Source: Alkalihalobacillus sp. BA299
GTDB taxonomy: Bacteria; Bacillota; Bacilli; Bacillales; Bacillaceae_F
Direction: 5' to 3'
DNA: 64,000 nt
Assembly (NCBI RefSeq): GCF_017745675.1
Contig: NZ_JAFLJM010000002.1
Location: 310,001-374,000 of the forward strand
The notes beneath the pieces were generated by a model. It searched no databases. It had not been told where the DNA came from and saw only the letters and a program-made list of their open reading frames with translations. Below are positions 55,386 through 63,728 of the stretch, piece after piece. Each line of letters begins with the position of its first letter. Position 1 is the first letter of the stretch. Position numbers and translations under genes: made by a program.

Positions 55386-55514
55386 ACAGGAGATGGGCGA
55401 TAAGAACAGCGGTTGCACTTAGTAATTAATGTATGAACATTGATCCTTATTTTTTCGGGGTATATGAATATGCTGATCGATCTCTCAAATAGTCTTTTTC
55501 CATCTTCAGGTTAG

Positions 55515-55679
55515 TTTAATTTCAACTTTGACGATTTTATTTTTAATTTTGGCTGTTTTATTTTCAACATCGGCGATTTTATTTTTAATTTTGGCTGTTT
55601 TATTTTCAACATCGGCGATTTTATTTTTAACTTCTGCTATTTTATTTTCAACTTTGGCCTATTTATCGATTTCTCGACA
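55515..55679 (+). repeat. 21-bp phased repeat array B
   Basis: The core CAACTT/TAATTT/CAACAT recurs at 55523, 55544, 55565, 55586, 55607, 55628 and 55649, always 21 bases apart, alternating a TTTATTTTCAAC form with a TTTATTTTTAA form. TTTATCGATTTCTCGACA caps it at 55662 exactly in phase. It lies upstream of the giant LysM gene. In one frame of the minus strand it reads KLKIK repeats but with a stop codon, so it is not a conserved protein. Confidence 0.92.
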
Positions 55680-55856
55680 AATTACGAGCATTTTCGAGCA
55701 TGGCTCGCCCCCCTTCTGACCTACAGCTTGCTTGTCCCATATGGAATCCTTCTTTCAGCCATCAACCGCTTAGTATCGTAAACCGACCGATGCATGTTCC
55801 TTGTATTAATTTGGCAGACTAAGCATTAAGATTTTATGGTTCGGAGGGGATTTTCG

Positions 55857-58800
55857 ATGGAGCTTTTTCGTAAATATGAATTGAATGTAAATGAAAATAA
55901 TAGCTATACACTCATTGTCCATTTAGATGAGCATTTAACTGAATTTGCAGACGAATTAGGGCAGTCACCTAAAAAAAGAGGTGAGTTACAAACGCACGTC
56001 CGCGAGTTAATCAGGGAGCAATTCCCTCATATTCGCGTATCAACCGTGAAGGTGATGGCAGGCTCTTTCCTTGTCGCTTCCTTTTACTTTGGAGGCACAA
56101 CAGATGCTAGTGCACAATCGACATCACCAGAAATTCAGCAGGAGGCACAGTACGATGTGTACGTTGTGCAATCCGGCGATACATTATTTTTACTATCAAA
56201 AAAATTCAATGTGTCTATTACCGCGATCCAAGAAGTCAATGGGATGACCGACGACCGCCTTTTCGTAGGGCAAATCGTAAAGCTCCCTTACTTTACATAT
56301 ACGGTTTCGTCTGGCGATACGCTTTATTTGCTGGCAAAGCGCTATAACACCACCGTCGATGACATTCGCGCGTTAAACGGATTAACCGGTGATGCGCTTT
56401 CGGTTGGGCAAAAGGTAAAAATACCGCAAAAATCAGACCAAGTAAAAATTGAAGAACCTATCGAAGCACAAGCCCCCGTGGAAGAGGATACAACGCCTGC
56501 GCCAGAACCGGAGACCATCACTTACACCGTCGTCTCCGGAGACACCTTGTGGAAAATCGCCAATCGATTCGGGACGTCCGTTGATGCGATTAAAACAGCC
56601 AATAACCTGACTTCCGATGCAATCTATGTCGGGCAAACGTTAAAGATTCCAACTGTGGAGGAAACAGCTGCTCCGGCCGATGAAGTCGCCGAGACACCAC
56701 CTCCGGCTTCTGAACCCGCACCAGAGCCGGAAGCTGAACCTACTCCGGAACCGGCACCCGAACCAGAAACTGTCTCCTATACCGTCGTTTCCGGCGACTC
56801 TTTGTCGGTCATTGCTAAACGGTTTGGAACAACTGTCGATGCCATCAAATCAGCGAATAACCTTACTTCCGATATGATCTATGTCGGGCAAACCTTACAA
56901 ATACCGCAGAAAACGGAGGCGCCAGTGGAAGAGGCAGCCGAGACACCACCTCCGGCTTCTGAACCCGCACCAGAGCCGGAACCTACTCCGGAACCGGCAC
57001 CCGAACCAGAAACTGTCTCCTATACTGTCGTTTCTGGGGACACTTTATCGGTCATTGCTAAACGGTTTGGAACAACTGTCGATGCCATCAAATCGGCGAA
57101 TAACCTTACTTCCGATATGATCTATGTCGGGCAGACGCTTACTATTCCCACTGAGGTGGCTGCGGAAACTCCTCCTGCACCGGTGGCACCAAATGCCCCT
57201 GTCATTACCGAAGGAGAAGCGGCGACTAGTCAAAATGCTACCTCTTATTTAGTTTCGGGAACGGCAGAGAAAGAAGCTACGGTGACGGTAACGATCTCGG
57301 ACGGTGAAAATGCCCCGATCACGAAGCAAGTGACGACAAACGAAGACGGTACTTATGAGCACGTTTTTGACTTATCGACCTTAAAGGATGGCACCTTAAC
57401 CGTAACCGCCGTTGCAACGAGTCAAGCAGGAAAAAGTAGCGAGGAAACAAAGCAATCCATTACGAAAAAGACGACCGCTGCAGCTCCAAGCCTCGACCAT
57501 GATCCGATTATCACTGGGGTGACAGCTGAAAACTATGAAGTCACTGGGACTGCAGAGCCGAATGCAACCGTCGAAGTTCGTGTCTCAGATGGCGTGAATC
57601 CAGCGGTAGTAACAGAGATAAAAGCCAACGATAGCGGCACATATGAAGCGACTATCGATCTCCGAAATTTAAAAGACGGAACGGTGACGCTTACTGCTTT
57701 TAGTAAAGATCGTTACGGCAATACGAGTGCTATAAACAAAGCAGAAATGACAAAAATTACGGTGTCCGAAGCACCTGTATTAGAACCGACTGAAACAGTT
57801 ACTATTGACAATGCCAATGCCTTCCGCTTTAACGGGACTGCACAGCCTGGTGCGACCGTGGAAGTGACGGTATCTGATGGGGTTAACCCAGATATTCGAT
57901 TTACTACTACCGCTAATGACGAAGGCGATTTTAGTGAGGTAATCGATTTACTTGGCTTGAACGATGGAACGTTAGCGATTACGGCCCATGCAGTCGATCA
58001 ATATGGAAATAAAAGTAGTGTTCATGAAGCTATTCTGATCAAAGATACGGCCATAGACGCTCCTACCCTTGTCCAGCCTGAGGTGATCAATCAGGAAACA
58101 GCATCGAACTATACCATAAGTGGGCAGGCCCGGCCTGGCACCACAGTAGAAGTCATGATAACGGACGGTGTTCATCCTGAGGTGCGCGGAACGACGACCA
58201 CGGATGAAAATGGTGAATTTGCGATTACGTTAGATGTGACAGCTTTAGAGGATACGGCGATAACGATTCGTGCGACACAAACGAGCAAAGCCGGCATTAC
58301 AAGTGACCTTCAAGAAACAACGGTAGAAAAAGATACAGCCATCCCGGATGCCCCTCTTTTTAATAATCGTGGGTTTATTAATGAAAAAAATCAAACCGAC
58401 TACGAGGTCACAGGATCAGCTGAATCGGGGGCATACGTCGTCATTACGGTCACCAACGAGTTGGAGCAATCTCTTTCTTTTACAACAAAAGCAGATGATA
58501 CTGGGCGCTATCGTATTCCTATCGATGTCTCCACTCTTGATGACGGAGAAGTTTTATTCAAGGTCACGCAAACGGACCTGGCAGGCAACACAAGTGAAGC
58601 CGTAACAGAAACTTTAATGAAGGATACGGTGGCTCCAACTGATTTTAGCCTTGATAATGAAGGGATTATTTTCAGTGGAAACGAAACGGACTACCTCCTA
58701 GCTGGTGAAACAGAGCCAGATAGTACGGTAGAGATTACTCTAACGGATGGTACTATTTTTATTACGGAAAAAGTAACCACAGGTAGCGATGGCAGGTTTG

Positions 58801-61232
58801 AAACCCCAATCGATGTAAGTACGCTCGGTGATGGCGATATTTCTGTGTTATTCACCGTTAAAGACAGGGCCGGTAACGAAGCGAAGCAAGAGGTCACCAC
58901 GCTCATTAAAGATACCATTCCTCCAGGGGAAGTCACGCTGGATTTACCTGATTTTATTAACCAAGACAATGTCGATCTTTTTTCGATGATCGCGACAGGG
59001 TCAGATGACGGGACGAAAGTAGTCCTTGTTTTTAGCGATGGTGTGAATGAAGTAACAGAAGAAGTGGAAGTCAGAGACGGGGCCTTTGGGGCAATTCTTG
59101 ACTTAAGTACGTTAGAGGATGGGCCGATTAGTATACGGATTACGCAAACGGATATTGCTGGAAACACGAGTGAAGTACAAATGGCGACAATTGAAAAAGA
59201 TACCGTTATTGAGGAGACGGTTGTTGCAAAAAGCGGATTTAGTTATGTCAATGGCGAGCCTGTATACACGGTCATTGGAACTGCGGAGCCTGGTGCGACC
59301 GTGACGGTTTTTATCGAGAACCTACTGCGTCAAGGGTTAGATGAGCTTCAAGAAAATCCTGATCCAGATGCACCGCTTCGGGAAGAACCGATTGCTGTAA
59401 GTGCCACTGCCAATGCGAAAGGATTTTTTACCATTCATGTCCCTGTGGAGCAATTGGTGTTTACCGATGATGTGAAAATTACCGTTCAACAGCTCGATCA
59501 AGCTGATAATCTTAGCGAATTGACGTCAGTTACGGTTTATTCGTATATCGTTACAGCCGGCGACACACTGGATACAATTGCAAAACGCTTTAATACGACC
59601 GTTTCGGCGTTACGTAACATGAACAATCTATCGGGTGATACGATCCAAGCTGGGCAAGCATTAAAGCTCCCTGCTTCCGCTAGCGAAGTGACCAATCTTG
59701 GGTACTTGTATTTTGGCAATACACAGCATTTTATTAATACGGTCAATCAAACGAGTCACTCGGTAAATGTCGTGTCACCAAGCTTTTTCGATGTAAATCC
59801 AGATGGAACCTTAAAGCTCACCTATCAGCTGAATACCGATTTTATTGAAACGATGCATGAACAAGGAATTCGCGTCGTCCCATTTTTAAGTAACCACTGG
59901 GATCGAGAAGTCGGACGCGCGATGCTGGCCAACAAGGAGCTCGCTTCACAGCAAATTGCCGATGCCATCGCAACATACGATCTTGACGGTGTGAATGTCG
60001 ATCTTGAAAATATTACAGCTGCGGATCGTGGTAATTTTACCGAATTTGTCCGGTTGTTACGCGAAAAGGTCCCTGCCCATAAAGAAGTGTCGGTCGCAGT
60101 TGCCGCGAATCCAAACGGCTGGAACACAGGCTGGCACGGGGCCTATGATTATACGAACTTAGCGAAGCATGCCGACTACTTAATGATCATGGCTTATGAT
60201 GAAAGCTACCAAGGCGGTGACCCTGGACCCGTGGCAAGCCTTCCTTGGGTGGAGCGCTCGATTCAATATGCGATTGATCAAAATGTTTCTCGAGATAAAA
60301 TTGTCGTCGGCTTGGCTCAGTACGGCCGCTATTGGATGGAAGGAATGGAAGTTGGCGGACTTGGCATCTCCAATAATGCGGTTGATCAAATCATTGAAAG
60401 GTACAACGCTACGGTCGAATTCGACGAAGCCAGCAAATCACCTAAAGCTACGTTCACTATTCGGGAAGGCGATCCAGTGACCGTCGTCAGTGGCCGGACG
60501 TTAGCTCCTGGAACGTATACGATTTGGTTTGAAAATGAACAATCGGTGAGGGAAAAACTTGCGCTTGTAAGTAAATACAATATTCGCGGCGTCGGTACCT
60601 GGAGTTTAGGCCAAGGAAATCTAGAGGTATTCAATAGCTATGCAACAACCCTTCCGACTAGCGTATCAGTGGCTACTACTTCTGGGGCAGCACCAGAACA
60701 GGAGCCCGACCAAGCACAGGACACTGTGCGTTACACGTCCTATCAGGTTGTTGCTGGAGATAGTCTCTGGGCGATCGCCACTCGTTTTGACACAACAATT
60801 GCAGCTATTAAAGAAGCCAATGGTTTAACGAGCGATACCATCTATGCCGGACAAACGCTGCAGATCCCTGTTAGTGAGGATGCGGCTATGGGCGAAGACC
60901 CGGCAGCAGTTAATGATACCGCAGAGGCTGGAGATGCTGCTGGTGGTGAAAGTGTTGTGGATGAAGAAGGTACTGCTGGTGAAGATGCTACAGGCGCTGT
61001 CGATGGTGAGGGTGCTGTAGCGGGAGTGGATGCTGCTGTAGCGGCTGATGAGGAGCCTGCAGGTGTAGCTCTTGAAGAAACGGTAACAGAAGTTCAAACA
61101 TACACAGTCGTGTCTGGAGACTCCCTGTGGCGAATTGCCACAAACTTTGGTACGACAGTCGATGCGATTAAGGAAGCAAATGATTTAACGAGCGATACCA
61201 TCTATGCCGGACAGGAATTAATAATCCCATAA
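55857..61232 (+). CDS. Giant LysM / Ig-like repeat / GH18 surface hydrolase
   Basis: The ATG at 55857 follows GGAGGGG and gives 1,791 residues. Residues 1-60 resemble the N-terminus of the GH18 protein at 42885, then a membrane/signal segment (about 62-82). Two LysM domains (about 98-142 and 147-190) and three more in Pro/Glu-rich linkers (about 221, 307, 387) precede eight Ig-like repeats (about 444-1228, each 85-100 residues with SGTAE...GTYE...STLKDG pattern). LysM 6 (about 1228), a GH18 barrel (about 1280-1600; DLDGVNVDLEN catalytic motif, LMIMAYDESYQG) and two C-terminal LysM domains (about 1625, 1747) follow. It probably spans the wall and hydrolyses GlcNAc-containing glycan. Confidence 0.9.
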   Translation: MELFRKYELNVNENNSYTLIVHLDEHLTEFADELGQSPKKRGELQTHVRELIREQFPHIRVSTVKVMAGSFLVASFYFGGTTDASAQSTSPEIQQEAQYDVYVVQSGDTLFLLSKKFNVSITAIQEVNGMTDDRLFVGQIVKLPYFTYTVSSGDTLYLLAKRYNTTVDDIRALNGLTGDALSVGQKVKIPQKSDQVKIEEPIEAQAPVEEDTTPAPEPETITYTVVSGDTLWKIANRFGTSVDAIKTANNLTSDAIYVGQTLKIPTVEETAAPADEVAETPPPASEPAPEPEAEPTPEPAPEPETVSYTVVSGDSLSVIAKRFGTTVDAIKSANNLTSDMIYVGQTLQIPQKTEAPVEEAAETPPPASEPAPEPEPTPEPAPEPETVSYTVVSGDTLSVIAKRFGTTVDAIKSANNLTSDMIYVGQTLTIPTEVAAETPPAPVAPNAPVITEGEAATSQNATSYLVSGTAEKEATVTVTISDGENAPITKQVTTNEDGTYEHVFDLSTLKDGTLTVTAVATSQAGKSSEETKQSITKKTTAAAPSLDHDPIITGVTAENYEVTGTAEPNATVEVRVSDGVNPAVVTEIKANDSGTYEATIDLRNLKDGTVTLTAFSKDRYGNTSAINKAEMTKITVSEAPVLEPTETVTIDNANAFRFNGTAQPGATVEVTVSDGVNPDIRFTTTANDEGDFSEVIDLLGLNDGTLAITAHAVDQYGNKSSVHEAILIKDTAIDAPTLVQPEVINQETASNYTISGQARPGTTVEVMITDGVHPEVRGTTTTDENGEFAITLDVTALEDTAITIRATQTSKAGITSDLQETTVEKDTAIPDAPLFNNRGFINEKNQTDYEVTGSAESGAYVVITVTNELEQSLSFTTKADDTGRYRIPIDVSTLDDGEVLFKVTQTDLAGNTSEAVTETLMKDTVAPTDFSLDNEGIIFSGNETDYLLAGETEPDSTVEITLTDGTIFITEKVTTGSDGRFETPIDVSTLGDGDISVLFTVKDRAGNEAKQEVTTLIKDTIPPGEVTLDLPDFINQDNVDLFSMIATGSDDGTKVVLVFSDGVNEVTEEVEVRDGAFGAILDLSTLEDGPISIRITQTDIAGNTSEVQMATIEKDTVIEETVVAKSGFSYVNGEPVYTVIGTAEPGATVTVFIENLLRQGLDELQENPDPDAPLREEPIAVSATANAKGFFTIHVPVEQLVFTDDVKITVQQLDQADNLSELTSVTVYSYIVTAGDTLDTIAKRFNTTVSALRNMNNLSGDTIQAGQALKLPASASEVTNLGYLYFGNTQHFINTVNQTSHSVNVVSPSFFDVNPDGTLKLTYQLNTDFIETMHEQGIRVVPFLSNHWDREVGRAMLANKELASQQIADAIATYDLDGVNVDLENITAADRGNFTEFVRLLREKVPAHKEVSVAVAANPNGWNTGWHGAYDYTNLAKHADYLMIMAYDESYQGGDPGPVASLPWVERSIQYAIDQNVSRDKIVVGLAQYGRYWMEGMEVGGLGISNNAVDQIIERYNATVEFDEASKSPKATFTIREGDPVTVVSGRTLAPGTYTIWFENEQSVREKLALVSKYNIRGVGTWSLGQGNLEVFNSYATTLPTSVSVATTSGAAPEQEPDQAQDTVRYTSYQVVAGDSLWAIATRFDTTIAAIKEANGLTSDTIYAGQTLQIPVSEDAAMGEDPAAVNDTAEAGDAAGGESVVDEEGTAGEDATGAVDGEGAVAGVDAAVAADEEPAGVALEETVTEVQTYTVVSGDSLWRIATNFGTTVDAIKEANDLTSDTIYAGQELIIP
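56688..57150 (+). repeat. Intragenic tandem duplication of LysM plus linker
   Basis: The stretch from GCCGAGACACCACC at 56688 recurs at 56937 nearly base for base, differing by a nine-base deletion and a few substitutions, through the following LysM domain. The copies encode the same Pro/Glu linker and LysM 4 or 5. High identity at the base level indicates a recent duplication. Confidence 0.85.
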
Positions 61233-61238
61233 GGAGTG

Positions 61239-61298
61239 TTGGATGGTGGCGAGTATGGGGTTCGACTTTTCTTGGTCGAGTTCTAGTACTCCATCCAA
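61239..61298 (+). terminator. Long hairpin after the giant gene
   Basis: TTGGATGG (61239-61246) and CCATCCAA (61291-61298) pair, with GAGTA/TACTC and TCGAC/GTCGA nested inside. There is no T-run after it, so it may protect the mRNA end or act with another factor. Confidence 0.45.
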
Positions 61299-61342
61299 AA
61301 TTGATTACTCCACCCAATATTAAATTAGATTGTATGAATGTT

Positions 61343-61370
61343 CCCTTTCATTTGGCTGCAAATGAAGGGG
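61343..61370. repeat. Twelve-base hairpin
   Basis: CCCTTTCATTTG and CAAATGAAGGGG pair with a single G-T wobble around a four-base loop. No T-run follows on either strand. It lies between the hairpin after the giant gene and repeat array C. Confidence 0.55.
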
Positions 61371-61554
61371 ACTTTCAACTTAAGACAGTATTTGTAGGCT
61401 GGGAGTTGGAATGTTCTTTTCGAGCATGGAGCTCTTTTTTTCTATATTTATGTTTTTTTCTGGGCTCGCTGCGCTTTTTTACTATTTTAGGCTTTTTTTC
61501 TGGGCTCGCTACTCTTTTTTCATTTTCAGGTCGTTTTTTTTCGGCTTCGCTACT

Positions 61555-61762
61555 TTTATTTTCAACTTCAGGTCGTTTTTTTTCGACTGCTCGCATTTTT
61601 ATTTTCAACTTCAGTCCTGTTATTTTTAACTTCTCGCACTTTATTTTCAACTTCGGCCTATTTATTTTTAACTTCTCGCACTTTATTTTCAACTTCGGCC
61701 TATTTATTTTTAACTTTACCCCTTTTATTTTCAACTTTGGTCTATTTATCGATTTCTCGACA
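61555..61762 (+). repeat. 21-bp phased repeat array C
   Basis: Units (caactt/taactt) at 61606, 61627, 61648, 61669, 61690, 61711 and 61732 are 21 bases apart. Two earlier units (61563 and the degenerate 61584) are out of register by one base. The cap TTTATCGATTTCTCGACA follows at 61745, in phase. Further upstream (61440-61555) a degenerate version of two units repeats about every 40 bases (CTGGGCTCGCT at 61460 and 61500). This 677-base region has no convincing gene. Confidence 0.9.
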
Positions 61763-61909
61763 CGAACTGCCAAAAACCGACACATTGCAAATCACGTACA
61801 TCTTATCAAATTAACGTGCTTCTTCTAAAATCGAACTTTGTTCTGAAAATCACCCTTCTTCCGAAAACGACTCTTCTTCTGAGAACCAGCTTTCTGCTGG
61901 AAAACGTTC

Positions 61910-62881
61910 TTACTTTTCCTCGTTCCCAAAATGATAAACCCGATTTTTTCTTGTCCCTGCATAAGAAAGGTCCATTGATTGAAGAATTCTCGTCATAAGG
62001 GACGGAGAAGTAATTTGTAAGAACTCTCGCATGTCGCTGTTTGTAAACTTGAGGCCAATTAGGAGTTCGTAATCTTTTATAGACGCTAGGTGCGCATTTT
62101 TGATTTCGCATGAGCACTCGGGACAATTCCATGTACCATAAGTTCTCTGTACAGGCAGGTAATTGCATGTGGTACAAAAAACGCCTTTGAGTAAATCATC
62201 CTTTGATAGCTCAAACTGCTCTAGTATATCTGGATTACTAGAAGAATGTTGTTTTTCAATTCTGCGGATTACTTTTTTTAGTTCTTTCTCTGAAAGTTGG
62301 TCTTCTTGAAATTTTTCCTGAATCTGATTAATTTTCGTTGGAAGGTATTCACTGCGGATCACTTTTTGGTAGAGGTCTTTGTGTTCTGAAGAAGATTGAA
62401 GAAGGGTGTAGGGGTTACTAATCACAACTAAAGAAATAATCGGAACTTCCGGTAACCGGTTCATCGCCAGCCACTTTTTCAATTGCTGCTCCTGCCGTTG
62501 AATCTGTAACAGTGGATCTGGAAAGACTTCCTGCTTACCGTCCAAGGTTCGAATAAGCTGGTGGAATGTTTGGTCAAAATATAAAGTACCTGAATAGTTT
62601 TTCACCTCTAATATTAATATAAATTGTCGAGACAATAATAAACTATCCATTTGAAAGTGATGCGTTGAATCGTACAGCCGTACATCGTGTAAAATGAAGT
62701 AGTTTTTCTCTGGGAGGAAGCTTAGAGGGTAATCAATCGAGGATTCTCCCTTAAATCCAGCGAGCCTTTTTGCTAATTTTTCTCTTATTATTGGCTGCTT
62801 TGGATGATGTTTGGGGATTCTACGCTGTAATGCTTGTAGCTTCTGAATGGTTAGAGGCACTTCCCGCTTTTTTATGATCAT
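61910..62881 (-). CDS. NERD-domain protein with C-terminal zinc-ribbon-like motif
   Basis: The protein has 323 residues. The nuclease-related domain lies at about 45-160: YFILHDVRLYDSTHHFQMDS with the conserved Asp, then LILEVKNYSGTLYF with the Glu-x-Lys pair of PD-(D/E)XK-like nucleases. A charged helical region follows, then CTTCNYLPVQRTYGTWNCPE with two CxxC pairs near residues 237-260, a zinc-ribbon-like module. The function is unproven; NERD proteins are thought to process nucleic acid. The ATG has a GGAGTGA site. It is flanked on both sides by repeat arrays and is not part of an operon. Confidence 0.85.
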   Translation of the reverse strand: MIIKKREVPLTIQKLQALQRRIPKHHPKQPIIREKLAKRLAGFKGESSIDYPLSFLPEKNYFILHDVRLYDSTHHFQMDSLLLSRQFILILEVKNYSGTLYFDQTFHQLIRTLDGKQEVFPDPLLQIQRQEQQLKKWLAMNRLPEVPIISLVVISNPYTLLQSSSEHKDLYQKVIRSEYLPTKINQIQEKFQEDQLSEKELKKVIRRIEKQHSSSNPDILEQFELSKDDLLKGVFCTTCNYLPVQRTYGTWNCPECSCEIKNAHLASIKDYELLIGLKFTNSDMREFLQITSPSLMTRILQSMDLSYAGTRKNRVYHFGNEEK

Positions 62882-63026
62882 TTTATCACTCCAATTCGAA
62901 TTTTTCGTGAGTGGAATTCTAGATCTCGGTGTACATTTCCTCTATTTTTTCTATTTTATTTTTGTTATTTTTTCGTTGCGGTTGTTTGTTTTAAAGTTTG
63001 CTTATTTTATCGTTTAATTTAGAGTT

Positions 63027-63149
63027 CTTATTTTCAACTTTGGTCTATTTATTTTTAACTTCTCGCATTTTATTTTCAACTTCAGTCCTTTTATTTTTAA
63101 CTCCACCGATTTTATTTTCAACTTTGGCCTATTTATCGATTTCTCGACA
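63027..63149 (+). repeat. 21-bp phased repeat array D
   Basis: Units at 63035, 63056, 63077, 63098 and 63119 are exactly 21 bases apart and alternate CAACTT with TAACTT forms. The cap TTTATCGATTTCTCGACA lies at 63132 in phase. It fills most of the 385-base gap between the NERD gene and the small lipoprotein gene. Confidence 0.92.
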
Positions 63150-63200
63150 CCAATCGACGCAGATCGCCACTCCACATCTACGCCGAACGGCTCACCAAAT

Positions 63201-63242
63201 AAAAAAAAGGTTGCCACCGATCTGTTCGATCAAGTGGCAGCC
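63201..63242 (-). terminator. Terminator of the small lipoprotein gene
   Basis: GGTTGCCAC and GTGGCAGCC form a nine-base stem, with GATC elements in the loop; on the minus strand a run of eight T follows. Confidence 0.85.
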
Positions 63243-63266
63243 CTAGTCACAATAGTGTGGTTATGA

Positions 63267-63533
63267 TTAACCTTGGTTTTCTTCTTCGCCTTCAGCTGGC
63301 TCTTCTTCAAGCTCAGCACCTTCTTCAAGCTCTAGCTCTGCATCTTCTTCAAGTTCTAATTCTGCTTCTTCTTCAAGCTCTAATTCAGCGCCTTCTTCGC
63401 CTTCAGCTGGCTCTTCTACTGGTGTTTCCTCTACTGGTGCTTCTTCGTCTGCTGGAGTTTCTCCACAAGCAGCTAATACTCCTAAAGCTAATGCAGCTGT
63501 ACCTAAACCTAATAAGAATTTCTTCATAATCAT
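63267..63533 (-). CDS. Small glutamate-rich lipoprotein
   Basis: The protein has about 88 residues with a lipoprotein signal (LGVLAACGE). The mature part is almost entirely Glu, Leu, Ala, Pro and Asp, with eight-residue repeats of the form AELELEE(E/D/G). Start is uncertain: ATG at 63533 and 63527 both follow GGGGG, at four and ten bases. It is predicted to be highly negatively charged on the outer membrane face. It has its own terminator. I recognise no family; low-complexity acidic lipoproteins of this kind are common in haloalkaliphilic Bacillaceae. Confidence 0.75.
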   Translation of the reverse strand: MIMKKFLLGLGTAALALGVLAACGETPADEEAPVEETPVEEPAEGEEGAELELEEEAELELEEDAELELEEGAELEEEPAEGEEENQG

Positions 63534-63728
63534 CAAACCCCCGTAATGGTTTTAATCTGACTAACAACATGTGTGTTTCTGTTAGCCTGACGTAATCTTA
63601 GCAAACAGCGAATTACGAGTCTACCTAATTCAGGGATTTTTGGCAATATCACGATACTCTTACAAACTGTCATAGAATTTACCACAATTGATTTTCATCT
63701 TTAAAAATAGAACACATCTTTAAGTTTG

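Noticed and set aside
55515-55679. CRISPR array
   Set aside because: The repeats touch each other with only two to six variable bases between. There are no spacers of constant length and no cas genes nearby.
61375-61785. A 136-residue lysine-rich protein on the minus strand (KLKIK repeats)
   Set aside because: It is the translation of repeat array C and its degenerate flank. It has no ribosome site, and the same frame is broken by stops in arrays A and B.
61301-61828. A 175-residue Phe-rich protein on the plus strand
   Set aside because: It is the other strand of the T-rich array C; composition and lack of start signals mark it as chance.
63014-63217. A 67-residue protein with KLKIK repeats
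   Set aside because: It is the minus-strand reading of array D; no ribosome site and no conserved partner.
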